From Agromyces mariniharenae (GTDB lineage Bacteria > Actinomycetota > Actinomycetes > Actinomycetales > Microbacteriaceae): a stretch of 64,000 bases of DNA. The notes beneath the pieces are model-generated. The model saw nothing but the letters and a program-made list of their open reading frames with translations, had not been told where the DNA came from and did no database searches. Location of the stretch: NCBI RefSeq assembly GCF_008122505.1, contig NZ_VSSB01000002.1:1162519-1226518 (forward strand), read 5' to 3'. Shown here piece after piece: positions 51,738 to 63,913 of this stretch. Both the position numbers and the translations under genes were made by a program. Within the stretch, counting starts at the first letter, position 1. Every line of letters begins with the position of its first letter.

Positions 51738-52638
51738 AGTCTGCCCCCAGGCTCTCGAGGTTGGCGTCGTCCCACGACTCGGCCGCCCAGTGCAGCGTGA
51801 GCTCGCCGAGGGGCTCGACCTGGTCGAAGCCGATCGCGGAGTGGCGGTAGAGCTCGAGCACGGCGAGGAAGCGGGCGACGATCACGCCCGGCTGGCCGAT
51901 GCCGGCGATGAGCTCGCGGAAGGTCACGGCGTCGCCGCGCCGCAGCACCGCGACGACGTGGGCGGCCTGCTCGCGGATCGACACGAGCGGCGCGTGCAGG
52001 TGATCGAGCCCCACGGTGGGGAGCTCGCGCGGCGTGAGGGCGAGGGTCGCGAGTGCCGCGAAGTCCTCGAGCGTGAGCGTCCACCGCAGCTCGGGCTCGC
52101 GCTGCCGGAACCGCTCCTCGAGCCGCACGGTGCGGGCGTGGCGCCGCGACTCCGCCTCGAGGTGCCCGGCGAACCAGCGCGACGCCTCCTTGAAGGCGCG
52201 GTATTGCAGCAGGCGCGCGAAGAGCAGGTCGCGGGCCTCGAGCAGCGCCACGTCCTCGGCGTCGACGAGCTCGCCCTGCGGCAGCAGGCCGGCCACCTTG
52301 AGGTCGAGCAGCGTCGCGGCGACGACGAGGAACTCCGAGGCGCGGTCGAGCTCCTCCTCGGAGTCGAGGCCGCGCAGGTACGAGATGAACTCGTCGGTCA
52401 CGGCCGACAGCGACACCTCGGTGATGTCGAGCTCGTGCTTCGCGATGAGCGAGAGCAGCAGGTCGAAGGGTCCCTCGAAGTTCGAGAGCGCCACCCGGAA
52501 GCCGCGGTCGGATGCCTCGCTGTCGGATGCCGCGCCCACGGGCGCGCCCCCGTCATCGACCACGGTGTCCTCCGCCGGCGCCGTCGCGCCGGTCACGCGC
52601 TCCCCCGAAGCCGGCTCGGCCTCAGGCGACCGCGCCAC
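51727..52638 (-). CDS. scpA: Segregation and condensation protein A
   Basis: A 303-residue protein. After a low-complexity N-terminal 45 residues, the kleisin core reads FRVALSNFEGPFDLLLSLIA, then YLRGLDSEEELDRASEFLVVAATLLDLK, with a C-terminal winged helix. It bridges SMC heads together with ScpB. It overlaps parA by 17 nt and scpB by 11 nt. Confidence 0.95.
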   Translation of the reverse strand: MARSPEAEPASGERVTGATAPAEDTVVDDGGAPVGAASDSEASDRGFRVALSNFEGPFDLLLSLIAKHELDITEVSLSAVTDEFISYLRGLDSEEELDRASEFLVVAATLLDLKVAGLLPQGELVDAEDVALLEARDLLFARLLQYRAFKEASRWFAGHLEAESRRHARTVRLEERFRQREPELRWTLTLEDFAALATLALTPRELPTVGLDHLHAPLVSIREQAAHVVAVLRRGDAVTFRELIAGIGQPGVIVARFLAVLELYRHSAIGFDQVEPLGELTLHWAAESWDDANLESLGADYDE

Positions 52639-53509
52639 GGAACACCAGCTCCCTCGCGAGCTGCCGGTACGCCCGCGACGCCTGGTGGTCGGGGGCGAAC
52701 TCGGTGATCGGGGTCGCGGCGACGGTCGCGTCGGGGAACTTCACCGTGCGCGTGATGACGGTCTCGAGCACCTTGTCGCCGAACGCGTCGACGACCCGCT
52801 CGAGCACCTCGCGCGAGTGGAGGGTGCGCGCGTCGTACATGGTCGCGAGGATGCCGTCGAGCTCGATCGCGGGGTTGAGCCGGTCGCGCACCTTGTCGAT
52901 CGTCTCGATGAGCAGCGCGACGCCGCGCAGCGCGAAGTACTCGCACTCGAGCGGGATGACCACGCCGTGGCTCGCGGTGAGCGCGTTCACGGTGAGCAGG
53001 CCGAGCGACGGCTGGCAGTCGATGAGGATGACGTCGTAGTCGGGAGCGACACGGCGCAGCACGCTCGCGAGGATCTGCTCGCGGGCGACCTCGGTGACGA
53101 GGTGCACCTCGGCGGCCGACAGGTCGATGTTCGCCGGGATCACGTCGAGGCCGTCGAGGCCCGTGTGCTGGATCGCGTCGGCGGGATCGATGCCGCGCGA
53201 GAGCAGCAGGTCGTAGATCGTGGGCACGTCGTGCGTCTGCACGCCGAGGCCCGCAGAGAGGGCGCCCTGCGGGTCGAAGTCGACGGCGAGCACGCGGCGA
53301 CCGTACTCGGCGAGCGTCGCGCCGAGGTTGATCGTGGTCGTGGTCTTGCCCACGCCGCCCTTCTGGTTGCAGAGCGCGATGATGCGGGCGGGCCCGTGCG
53401 AGCGCAGCCGCTTCGGCTCGGGGAAGTCGCGAAGGGGACGCCCGGTCGGACCGACCTCCGGCTCCAGCGAAAGGACTCCGTCCGCCGGGTCGTGCGTCTG
53501 GTGGGTCAC
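52622..53509 (-). CDS. parA: ParA/Soj-like chromosome partitioning ATPase
   Basis: A 295-residue protein with the deviant Walker A CNQKGGVGKTTTTINLG, then VDFDPQGALSAGLG and IDCQPSLGLLTVNAL. No ParB lies adjacent; this ParA-like gene in the scpA neighbourhood is a second, orphan-type copy found in many actinobacteria. It overlaps scpA by 17 nt. Confidence 0.93.
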   Translation of the reverse strand: MTHQTHDPADGVLSLEPEVGPTGRPLRDFPEPKRLRSHGPARIIALCNQKGGVGKTTTTINLGATLAEYGRRVLAVDFDPQGALSAGLGVQTHDVPTIYDLLLSRGIDPADAIQHTGLDGLDVIPANIDLSAAEVHLVTEVAREQILASVLRRVAPDYDVILIDCQPSLGLLTVNALTASHGVVIPLECEYFALRGVALLIETIDKVRDRLNPAIELDGILATMYDARTLHSREVLERVVDAFGDKVLETVITRTVKFPDATVAATPITEFAPDHQASRAYRQLARELVFRGAVA

Positions 53510-53566
53510 GTCTGGTCTCTCTCCTGCGTCCTGCGAGCCGGCTCCGGTCCGAGCGCTTGGTCGATT

Positions 53567-54468
53567 CTAGCGAGCACGAGGGTGGGCAGCCGTGTACATC
53601 TCCCGGAGTGTATCGGCTGTGACCAGCGTGTAGATCTGGGTCGTCGCGACCGACGAGTGGCCGAGCAGCTCCTGCACCACGCGCACGTCGGCGCCGCCCT
53701 CGAGCAGGTGCGTCGCGAACGAGTGACGCAGGGTGTGCGGTGAGACGGATGCCCCGAGCCCCGCGTGCTCGGCCGCGCGGTGGATGACGTCCCATGCCGC
53801 CTGTCGCGACATCCGTCGACCGCGGAGCCCGAGGAACAGCGCGGGCGTCGCCGGGCCCCGCGCCGACAGCGTCGGACGCGCCCGCACGAGGTACGCGTCG
53901 ACCGCACGACGCGCGTACGAGCCGAGCGGCACGACGCGCTGCTTGCCGCCCTTGCCGAAGAGTCGCACGACCTCGTCGTCCACGAGGTCGTCGACGTTGA
54001 GCGACACGGCCTCGGAGACGCGCGCGCCCGTCGCGTAGAGCAGCTCGAGCAGGGCGGCGTCGCGCAGCTGGTGCAGCTCCTCGCCGCCGGCGGCGGCGAT
54101 GAGCGCCTCGACATCCTCGACGGGGATGGCCTTGGGCAGCCGCATCGGCAGCTTCGGCGGGCGCAGCTCCTTCGAGGCATCCGTGGCGATGGCGCCCTCG
54201 TCGGCGAGGAATCGATGCACGCCCCGCACGGCTGAGAGCACGCGCGCGACGGACGACGTGGCGAGGGGCGGCTGCCGCTCCGCGCCGAGGAAGCGCACGA
54301 AGTCCGCGAGGTCCTGCTCGGTCACCGCGCCGGGGCCGTCGAAGCCGTGCGCCGCGAGCCAGTCCGCGTAGATCGCCAGGTCGCGACGGTAGGACGTGAC
54401 GGTGTTCCGGGCGAGGCCGCGCTCCACCGCGAGGTGCCGGAGGTACCCGGCGGTCCACGCGGCATCCG

Positions 54469-54472
<4 letters not shown>
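53567..54472 (-). CDS. xerD: Site-specific tyrosine recombinase XerD
   Basis: A 301-residue protein of normal length. The active-site residues are present: Arg151 (ATGARVSE), His246 and Arg249 (HTLRHSF), His272 (LLGHSS) and nucleophile Tyr281. An N-terminal SAM-like core-binding domain occupies 1-95. It resolves chromosome dimers at dif. The start ATG (54472) overlaps the NUDIX gene stop by 4 nt. This is a core xerD, not an island integrase. Confidence 0.95.
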
Positions 54473-56959
<2,487 letters not shown>

Positions 56960-58660
56960 TCAGGCCGCCTGATCGGCGGCGATCTCCAGCAGCTCGCGCG
57001 CGTGCGCGAGCCCGCTCTCGGAGTCGCTGAGACCCGAGAGCAACCGCGCCATCTCGGCCTCGCGTTCGGCACCGGCGAGCTGACGAACGCTGGACGACGT
57101 GACCTGCCCGTCGGTGCCCTTCACGACGCTGAGGTGGTTCGTGGCGAACGCCGCGACCTGCGCGAGGTGCGTGACGACGATGACCTGCGACCGCTCGGCG
57201 AGCCGGGCGAGCCGGCGGCCGATCTCGATGGCCGCCGCGCCGCCGACGCCCGCGTCGACCTCGTCGAAGACGAACGTGGGCACGGGATCGCTGCCGGCGA
57301 TGACGACCTCGATCGCGAGCATCACCCGCGAGAGCTCGCCGCCCGAGGCGCCACGCGACACCGGCCGCGGCTCCGTGCCCGGATGCGGCTGCAGCAGGAT
57401 CGCGACCTGGTCGCGACCGTGCGCCGTGGGCTCGTGCTCGGCGTCGACGTCGACGGTGAGCCGCGCGTCGGGCATCGCGAGCGCGCCGAGCTCGGCCGTG
57501 ACCGCGTCGGCGAGGCGGGCCGCGGCCTCGGTGCGCAGCTCGGTGAGGCGGCCGGCGAGTCGGTCGACCTCGGCCGTGTGCCGGTCGACGGATGCCGCGA
57601 GCTCCTCGATGCGCTCGTCGTCGCCGTCGAGCTCGACCAGCCGCAGCCCGCCGCCGCGGCGGAACTCGAGCACGTCGTCGAGCGTGCCGCCGTGCCGGCG
57701 CACGAGCGCGGCGAGCAATGCGCGTCGCTCCTGCACGACCTCGAGCTCGCGCCCGCTGTCGGCGTCGAGGCCGTCGAGGTAGCCCGAGAGCTCGGTCGAC
57801 GCGTCGGCGAGCAGGAAGCCCGCGGTCTGCAGCGCCTCGGCGATGGGCGCGAGCGCCGCGTCGTGCTCGACGACGCGTTCGAGATGGCGGCGGGCGCTGT
57901 CGACGAGCCCGATCGCGTCGGGCGCACCGTCGACGAGGTCTTCGGCGGAGACGAGGCCGCGGGCCTGAGCGGCGGCGAGCCGCAGCTCCTCGAGGTTCGA
58001 GAGGCGGTCGGCGCGTTCGGCGAGCTCGACGTCTTCGCCGGGCTGCGGGTCGGCGGCCTCGACCTCGTCGAGCGCTTCGCGCAGTTCTTCGGCCTCGCGG
58101 GCGCGGGTGTCGTGCGCCTCGCGCAGCCGCTCGAGCTCGGCCGAGTCGGCGCGCCACGCCGAGAACGCCTCGCGGTACTCGGCGGCGGCCTGCTGCAGGG
58201 GCGCACCCGCGAACCGGTCGAGCGCCTCGCGCTGGGCGACCGCTGAGCGGAGCCGCTGCTGGTCGGCCTGGCCGTGCACCACGACGAGCTCGTCGCCGAG
58301 CTCGCCGAGCACGCCCACTGGCGCGCTGCGGCCGCCCACGACGGCGCGGCTTCGACCCTCGGACGAGACGGAGCGTCCGAGCAGCAGCTCGCCGCCCTCG
58401 ACGTCGCCGCCGGTCTCGCTGACGCGCTCGGCGATCGCGCCGTCGTCGGCCACGAGCCAGCGACCCTCGACCCACGCCTGCTTCGCACCGGACCGCACCG
58501 CCCCGGCATCCGCCCGAGCGCCGAGCAGCAGGCCGAGCGCGGTGACCACCATGGTCTTGCCGGCGCCGGTCTCACCCGTGACCGCGGTGAATCCCGCACC
58601 GAGAGGCAGCGTGGCCTCGGCGATGACGCCGAGGTCGCGGATGCCGAGCTCTTCGATCAT
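56960..58660 (-). CDS. recN: DNA repair protein RecN
   Basis: A 566-residue SMC-like protein: N-terminal Walker A GETGAGKTMVV, long coiled-coil arms in the middle (rich in Arg/Glu/Ala) and C-terminal Walker B TFVFDEVDAGVGG, plus a signature SRGASGGELSRVMLA. It acts in double-strand break repair. nadK lies 10 nt upstream on the same strand. Confidence 0.96.
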   Translation of the reverse strand: MIEELGIRDLGVIAEATLPLGAGFTAVTGETGAGKTMVVTALGLLLGARADAGAVRSGAKQAWVEGRWLVADDGAIAERVSETGGDVEGGELLLGRSVSSEGRSRAVVGGRSAPVGVLGELGDELVVVHGQADQQRLRSAVAQREALDRFAGAPLQQAAAEYREAFSAWRADSAELERLREAHDTRAREAEELREALDEVEAADPQPGEDVELAERADRLSNLEELRLAAAQARGLVSAEDLVDGAPDAIGLVDSARRHLERVVEHDAALAPIAEALQTAGFLLADASTELSGYLDGLDADSGRELEVVQERRALLAALVRRHGGTLDDVLEFRRGGGLRLVELDGDDERIEELAASVDRHTAEVDRLAGRLTELRTEAAARLADAVTAELGALAMPDARLTVDVDAEHEPTAHGRDQVAILLQPHPGTEPRPVSRGASGGELSRVMLAIEVVIAGSDPVPTFVFDEVDAGVGGAAAIEIGRRLARLAERSQVIVVTHLAQVAAFATNHLSVVKGTDGQVTSSSVRQLAGAEREAEMARLLSGLSDSESGLAHARELLEIAADQAA

Positions 58661-58669
58661 GCGCCGCCC

Positions 58670-59584
58670 TCACTCACGGCCGACCGGCCCTCGCCAGCCC
58701 GTGACGGGCAGTTGGAACTTGTTGACGAGCCGGTCGGTGAAGGGCGCCTCGTGCAGGCGTGCGAGCCGCACGGGCACCGACGACTTGCGCACGATCACGC
58801 GCGCGCCCGGCGGGAGGTCGAACGTGCGACGGCCGTCGCACCAGATCACGGCCGCGGCTTCGGTGCGCTGCAGGATCTCGACGGCGAGCGACGAGTCGGC
58901 GCCCACCACGAGCGGCCGGGCGAACAGGGCGTGCGCGCTGAGCGGCACGAGCAGCAGGGCCTCGAGGCTCGGCCAGACGACCGGGCCGCCGGCCGAGAAT
59001 GAGTACGCCGTGGAGCCCGTGGGCGTCGACATGACGATGCCGTCGCAGCCGAACGACGAGAGCGGGCGGCGGTCGACCTCGACCACGACCTCGAGCATGC
59101 GCTCGCGCTCGGCCTTCTCGACGGTGGCCTCGTTGAGCGCCCAGCTCTCGTAGACGACCTCGTCGCCGATCTTCGCGCGCACCGAGAGCGTCATGCGCTC
59201 CTCGACGGCGTAGTCGCGCGCGAGCGCGCGGGCGACGGTGTAGCCGAGGTCGTCGCGCTCGCTCTCTGCGAGGAAGCCGACGTGGCCGAGGTTGACGCCG
59301 AGCAGCGGGATCGGGTGGTCGCGCATGAGCTCGGCCGCGCGCAGGATCGTGCCGTCGCCGCCCAGGACGATGACGAGCTCGATGCGTGCCGGGTCGACCT
59401 CCTCGAACCGCTTGACGGCGCCGTCGAGCTCGGGAACGAACGCGTGCACGTCGTCCCAGTGCTCGGCGGCGATGACGGGGACCGCGCCGGACGCGAGCAG
59501 CTGCGTGCACACCTCGCCGGTCGCCTCGAGGGCGTTCTGCCGGCCGGTGTGGGAGACCACCAGGAAGTGCCGTGCGTCGTTCAC
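58670..59584 (-). CDS. nadK: NAD kinase
   Basis: A 304-residue protein with GGDGTILRAAEL, NLGHVGFLAE and STPTGSTAYSFSAGGPVV, all NAD kinase signatures. The GTG at 59584 overlaps the tlyA stop by 4 nt. It makes NADP from NAD and ATP (or polyphosphate, as in many actinobacteria). Confidence 0.95.
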   Translation of the reverse strand: MNDARHFLVVSHTGRQNALEATGEVCTQLLASGAVPVIAAEHWDDVHAFVPELDGAVKRFEEVDPARIELVIVLGGDGTILRAAELMRDHPIPLLGVNLGHVGFLAESERDDLGYTVARALARDYAVEERMTLSVRAKIGDEVVYESWALNEATVEKAERERMLEVVVEVDRRPLSSFGCDGIVMSTPTGSTAYSFSAGGPVVWPSLEALLLVPLSAHALFARPLVVGADSSLAVEILQRTEAAAVIWCDGRRTFDLPPGARVIVRKSSVPVRLARLHEAPFTDRLVNKFQLPVTGWRGPVGRE

Positions 59585-60390
59585 GCGTTCGCGCCTCCCG
59601 TCAGTTGGTCCACCCGCCGCATCCATTCTGTCGGATTCACCCCGCGGGTCGCGCTGAGGTGCGCGAGGTATTCGTGGTTGCCGTGGCTTCCTGCGATTGG
59701 GGAGGACAGGACGCCGGCGGTGCCGAGGCCCAGGTCGAACGCCGCCCAGAGCACGTTCGCGACGGCCTCCGAGCGCAGCGCCGCGTCGCGCACCACGCCC
59801 TCGCGCACGCCGCCGCGGCCCACCTCGAACTGCGGCTTCACGAGCAGCACGAAGTCCGCGTCATCCGTCGCCGTCGTGCGCAGGGCCGGCAGCGCGGTCG
59901 TGAGCGAGATGAACGAGAGGTCGGCGGTCACGAGCGACGGTGGCTCGTCGACGCCGGTGAGGCTCGCGAGCGTCGGCCGATCGAGCGTGCGCACGTTGCA
60001 TCCCTCGACGAGCACGAGCCCCGGCGCGCCGTGCAGCTCCCGGGCGAGCTGGCCATGGCCGACGTCGACGGCGAGCACCGTGCGCGCGCCGCGCTCGAGC
60101 AGCACCTGCGTGAATCCGCCGGTCGACGCGCCGGCGTCGAGCACGACCCGGCCCATGGGGTCGACCCCGAACCCGTCGAGCGCCGCGATGAGCTTGTGCG
60201 CGGCCCGGCTGACGTAGTGATCGGATGCCGCGACGACGATCTCGCTCGCGTCGCCCACCTTCACCGACGGCTTCACGACGGCCTTGCCATCGACCGTGAC
60301 GACACCCGCAGCGATGAGCGTCGCGGCGTGCGTGCGGGACCGGGCGAGCCCGCGTGCGGCGAGGGCCGCGTCGAGTCGCTGCTCGGTCAT
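59581..60390 (-). CDS. tlyA: TlyA family rRNA methyltransferase
   Basis: A 269-residue protein. An S4 domain (RLDAALAARGLARSRTHAATLI) precedes a Rossmann methylase (VVLDAGASTGGFTQVLLERG, then DLSFISLTTALP). TlyA 2'-O-methylates 16S and 23S rRNA and sensitises to capreomycin by family knowledge. It overlaps the next upstream small gene by 4 nt. Confidence 0.95.
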   Translation of the reverse strand: MTEQRLDAALAARGLARSRTHAATLIAAGVVTVDGKAVVKPSVKVGDASEIVVAASDHYVSRAAHKLIAALDGFGVDPMGRVVLDAGASTGGFTQVLLERGARTVLAVDVGHGQLARELHGAPGLVLVEGCNVRTLDRPTLASLTGVDEPPSLVTADLSFISLTTALPALRTTATDDADFVLLVKPQFEVGRGGVREGVVRDAALRSEAVANVLWAAFDLGLGTAGVLSSPIAGSHGNHEYLAHLSATRGVNPTEWMRRVDQLTGGANA

Positions 60391-60641
60391 CGCCCGTTCG
60401 TGCCGCGAGCCGGGTCGGACTCCTCGAGCTGCGCGCGGAGCTGCTCGGCGAGTTGCAGGTAGCCGGGCGCGCGTTCGGCGAGCGGCTGCGACTCGAGCTC
60501 GTCGAGGGCTGTCCGCAGCTCATCGGATGCCGCGCCGGCGCGCTCGTCGCCCGCGTTCGGCCCCGCGGCATCCGTCGACGCCGCCGCTCGATCGGGCGCG
60601 TCCACCGCCTCGGGACCGCGGGTGTCGTCGTCAGTGCTCAC
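60387..60641 (-). CDS. Small Ala/Glu-rich helical protein upstream of tlyA
   Basis: An 84-residue acidic protein starting with GTG at 60641; its C-terminal helix (LRTALDELESQPLAERAPGY) is the most structured part. The stop overlaps the tlyA start by 4 nt. Proteins like this occur at the same position in related genomes; function unknown. Confidence 0.7.
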   Translation of the reverse strand: MSTDDDTRGPEAVDAPDRAAASTDAAGPNAGDERAGAASDELRTALDELESQPLAERAPGYLQLAEQLRAQLEESDPARGTNGR

Positions 60642-60705
60642 CCGACCAACGCTACCCCGACCCGCCGACCGGACGTGGCGTGGCTCGGCTCGGCGCCCCG
60701 ACTGC

Positions 60706-61740
60706 TCAGCTGTACAGGCTCGCCGGCACGTCGAGCGCGTGGATCTTGGTGCCCGACTGCCAGATGGCCGCGCAGGCGGCGCGCAGCAGGTCGAGCCCGC
60801 CATCGCCGTCGGACACGATCACGACGCGGCGTCCGTCGACGCGCACGCGCGCCTTCCCGACGCGCACTGCGCCGTCGCGCGCGGTCTCGACGACCGGATA
60901 CGGCTCGTGCAGTCCGCGCAGGTCGTCGAGGATGAAGTCGGGGCGGCTCGCGGCGTCCGCGGCGAGCACCTGCTTCGCACGGTCGATGCCCGTGAGTACG
61001 ACGGCGCTGGCCATGCCCGCCCGATTCGCACCGAGGATGTCGGTGTCGAGCCGGTCGCCGACGACGAGCGGGCGCTCGACGCCGAAGCGGCGCTTCGCCT
61101 CCTCGAAGATCGGCGTCTCGGGCTTGCCGGCGACCACTGGGAACCGCCCGACCGCGGTGTGCACCGCGGACACGAGCGTGCCGTTGCCGGGCGCGATGCC
61201 GCGCGCGACCGGGATCGTCCAGTCCATGTTCGTCGCGATCCACGGGATGCCGGCCTCGGTCGAGTCGGGCCCGCCGTGCGCGTTGAGCGCGAACGAGGCC
61301 TCGGCGAGCTCGCGCCATCCGACCTCGGGCGCGAAGCCCTGCACGACGGCAGCCGGGCCCTCGTCGGCCGACCGCGTGACCCGGTACCCGCGCTTCTCGA
61401 GCTCGGTCACGATGCCCTCGCCGCCGACGACGAACACCAGGGCGCCGGGCTCGACGCGCTCCTCGAGGAGCCGCATCGCGGCCTGCGGCGACGTCACGAC
61501 GTCGCCGGGCACCACGTCGAGGCCGAGCTCGGCCAGGTGCTGGGCCACCGAGGCGTCGCTGCGCGACGCATTGTTCGTGATGTAGCCGACGGCGCGTTCC
61601 CGCTTCGTGCGGTTCAGGCTCTCGACGGCGTGCGGGATCGAGCCCGCCCCCGCGTACACGACCCCGTCGAGGTCCGCGAACACCGCGTCGATCCCCTCGA
61701 GCGGCGTCGTCGCCTCAGTCCTCGCTCGGAACAGGCCCAC
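60706..61740 (-). CDS. HAD superfamily hydrolase (HAD-IIA type)
   Basis: A 344-residue protein with motif I AVFADLDGVVYAG, then GYITNNASRSD and the C-terminal GDRLDTDILGANRAG. It is related to 4-nitrophenylphosphatase and glycerol-3-phosphate phosphatase types (HAD-IIA). GTG at 61740 lies 26 nt before the stop of the repeat-protein gene, so the two overlap. Substrate unknown. Confidence 0.9.
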   Translation of the reverse strand: MGLFRARTEATTPLEGIDAVFADLDGVVYAGAGSIPHAVESLNRTKRERAVGYITNNASRSDASVAQHLAELGLDVVPGDVVTSPQAAMRLLEERVEPGALVFVVGGEGIVTELEKRGYRVTRSADEGPAAVVQGFAPEVGWRELAEASFALNAHGGPDSTEAGIPWIATNMDWTIPVARGIAPGNGTLVSAVHTAVGRFPVVAGKPETPIFEEAKRRFGVERPLVVGDRLDTDILGANRAGMASAVVLTGIDRAKQVLAADAASRPDFILDDLRGLHEPYPVVETARDGAVRVGKARVRVDGRRVVIVSDGDGGLDLLRAACAAIWQSGTKIHALDVPASLYS

Positions 61741-63526
61741 GGGCGCCGTCCTCGTCGGTGTCGGCGGCCGCGTCCGCGACCTCCGCGTCGCCGGTCTCGA
61801 GGGTCTCACCGCGCTCGAGCGCCTCGCCCTCCGCGAGCACCGCGGCGACGTCCTCCTCGAGCACCGCTCCGAAGTCCTCGGGCAGGTCGTCACGGGTCGC
61901 GTCGTCCGAGCCGGATGCCGCGTCGCCGGCGTCGGCGGCATCGGATGCCTCTTGCGACTCGTCGCTCGCCGCGACGTCGCTCGCCACGGACTCGCCCGCC
62001 CCCGGCTCGCTCTCCGTCGTCTCGTCGACCTCGTCCGCCTCGCCGTCGAGCTCCACCTCGAAGATCTCGACGAGCTCGGACTCCGTCGGCGGGTTCAGCA
62101 CCTCGTCGGCGCGGTCGGCGCGGGCACGCCAGGCGGCAGCCTCGGGGCCGCGGCCGAGCTCCTCGAGCACCTCGGCGTACGCCGAGAAGAGCGCGGGGCT
62201 GTACGAGAACGCGCGATCGGGGTCGAGCTGCGGGATCTCGAGCTCCGCGAGGGCGAGCTCGGGCTGCTCGAGATCGAGACGCGCGCCCGACATGGCGATC
62301 GCGAGCCCGACCTGCACGGCGGCGGGCAGCTCGGCGCGGTCGACCGAGCGGCCGACCTCGAGCGCGCGGTCGGGACGTCCGACGCCCCGCTCGCTGTCCA
62401 CCATGAGCGGGAGCTGGTCGTTGCTCCCCGAGATCCGGCGGTAGGTGCGCAGCTCGCGCAGCGCGAGCGCGAAGTCGCCCGTCGCATACGCCGTGATCGC
62501 GAGCGTCTCGCGCACGACCGCGATGCGGCCACCGCGACGGGCGGCCGAGAGCGCGTGCTGGTGGGCGAGCTCGGGGTCGCTGTCGAGGTACTCGGATGCC
62601 GCGACCATGTGCCGCGCGACCCAGTCGGCGTTGTCCTTGCTCAGCGTCTTCAGCTCCGCGCGAGCGCCCTTGTCGAGCTGCCGGGCCTCGATGCGGTCGG
62701 GCAGCATCGGGTCGTCGTGACGCGGACGGACCGCGCGATCGGCGGCACCGTGCGTCTCGCGCGGGACGTCGTGATGACCGCCGCGCGTGTCGGGGCGGCC
62801 TCCACGTCGATCGTCGGTACGACGGCCGGCGCCGGATCGCTCGCCGTACGGGCGCTTCTGATCCCGGTCGCCATAGGAACGCTTCTGGTCGCGGTCGCCG
62901 TACGGGCGCTTCTGATCCCGGTCGCCGTAGGAACGCTTCTGGTCGCGGTCGCCGTACGGACGCTTCGCGTCGCGGTCGCCGTAGGAACGCTTCTGGTCGC
63001 GGTCGCCGTACGGACGCTTCGCGTCGCGGTCGCCGTAGGAACGCTTCTGGTCGCGGTCGCCGTAGGGACGCTTCTGGTCGCGATCACCATACGGACGCTT
63101 CTGGTCGCGATCACCATGGGGACGCTTCTGGTCGCGGTCGCCGTACGGACGCTTCGCGTCGCGATCACCATAGGGACGTTTCTGATCCCGGTCACCGTAC
63201 GGACGCTTCGCGTCCCGATCACCATAGGAGCGCTTCTGATCCCGGTCACCGTAGGAACGCTTCTGATCCCGGTCACCGTACGAGCGCTTCCCGTCCCGGT
63301 CGCCGGCCGGCTTGCCGCCACGATCGCCGTACGGGCGACGTTCTCCGTTGCGCTGCGAGCCTCCGCGAGTGCCCTGGCCCGACCGGGCGCTCGAGGACCC
63401 GCGGTCGCTCCGTTGCGTCCGCTCACCGCCCCGATCGTTCCGTGCGGGACGCTCCTGGTCCCCAGAGTCCTGCCTCGAATCGCTCACGATTGTCCTGTCG
63501 CGTGTGGAGTCCTCATCGGGACTCAA
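61715..63526 (-). CDS. Repeat protein with helical TPR-like core and acidic tail
   Basis: A 603-residue protein. The N-terminal 250 residues are Arg/Asp/Gly-rich and mostly built of 17 nonapeptide repeats of the type GDRDQKRPY. A helical TPR-like region follows (KGARAELKTLSKDNADWVA to AYAEVLEELGRGPEAAAWRARAD), then a 140-residue acidic Ala/Glu/Asp tail. This arrangement recalls actinobacterial tetratricopeptide proteins encoded beside rRNA operons. The basic-acidic layout suggests RNA or ribosome contact, but that is inference. Confidence 0.85.
   Translation of the reverse strand: MSPDEDSTRDRTIVSDSRQDSGDQERPARNDRGGERTQRSDRGSSSARSGQGTRGGSQRNGERRPYGDRGGKPAGDRDGKRSYGDRDQKRSYGDRDQKRSYGDRDAKRPYGDRDQKRPYGDRDAKRPYGDRDQKRPHGDRDQKRPYGDRDQKRPYGDRDQKRSYGDRDAKRPYGDRDQKRSYGDRDAKRPYGDRDQKRSYGDRDQKRPYGDRDQKRSYGDRDQKRPYGERSGAGRRTDDRRGGRPDTRGGHHDVPRETHGAADRAVRPRHDDPMLPDRIEARQLDKGARAELKTLSKDNADWVARHMVAASEYLDSDPELAHQHALSAARRGGRIAVVRETLAITAYATGDFALALRELRTYRRISGSNDQLPLMVDSERGVGRPDRALEVGRSVDRAELPAAVQVGLAIAMSGARLDLEQPELALAELEIPQLDPDRAFSYSPALFSAYAEVLEELGRGPEAAAWRARADRADEVLNPPTESELVEIFEVELDGEADEVDETTESEPGAGESVASDVAASDESQEASDAADAGDAASGSDDATRDDLPEDFGAVLEEDVAAVLAEGEALERGETLETGDAEVADAAADTDEDGARGPVPSED
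62844..63303 (-). repeat. 17 tandem 27-nt repeats inside the 61715 gene
   Basis: Each unit encodes nine residues, GDRD(Q/A/G)KR(P/S)(Y/H). Units differ at two or three nucleotide positions, consistent with recent slippage or unequal recombination. The repeats are in frame and keep the coding sequence open. Confidence 0.9.
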
Positions 63527-63560
63527 CCGTACTCCGGCCTGCGCTGCGGCGGCCCGTTAA

Positions 63561-63591
63561 CGAGAAATGGCCACCCGTCCTCGGGTGGCCA
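63561..63591 (-). terminator. rRNA operon terminator
   Basis: GGCCACCCG (63569-63577) and CGGGTGGCC (63582-63590) pair around a TCCT loop; on the minus strand a T-rich stretch (ATTTCTCGTT) follows. It lies just beyond the 5S rRNA 3' end. Confidence 0.85.
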
Positions 63592-63605
63592 CTCCTCAAT
63601 GAATG

Positions 63606-63722
63606 TCCGGCGGTGTCCTACTCTCCCACAGGGTCGCCCCTGCAGTACCATCGGCGCTGCGAGTCTTAGCTTCCGGGTTCGGAATGTGTCCGGGCGTTTC
63701 CCTCGCGCTATGGCCGCCGAAA
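63606..63722 (-). rRNA. rrf: 5S rRNA
   Basis: On the minus strand the sequence begins GTTTCGGCGGCCATAGCG and includes CCGAACCCGGAAGCTAAG and GGGAGAGTAGGACACCGCCG, the conserved 5S core. Both ends are estimated to within a few bases. Confidence 0.93.
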
Positions 63723-63913
63723 CTCTGGTACCAGCACCACCCGACGTGTGGGGGTGTGGTGGTCTCGGTTACCGATCACGACCCCTGATGGGGTTGTGAT
63801 GGGTGTGTCTGTGTTGTGTTGTGTTGGGTTTCCGTCTGTTGGGAACCACAGAGTGGACGCGAGCAATCCTGTTCCACGCACCACCGCCTTACAAACGTGG
63901 TGTGTGTAGTGAT

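Noticed and set aside
62844..63303. CRISPR-like array
   Set aside because: Repeats are contiguous without unique spacers and encode a periodic peptide.
61607..63799. 730-codon plus-strand open frame with VAVAVRTL-type repeats
   Set aside because: It is the antisense image of the nonapeptide-repeat gene and crosses the terminator and 5S rRNA; no plausible protein domain.
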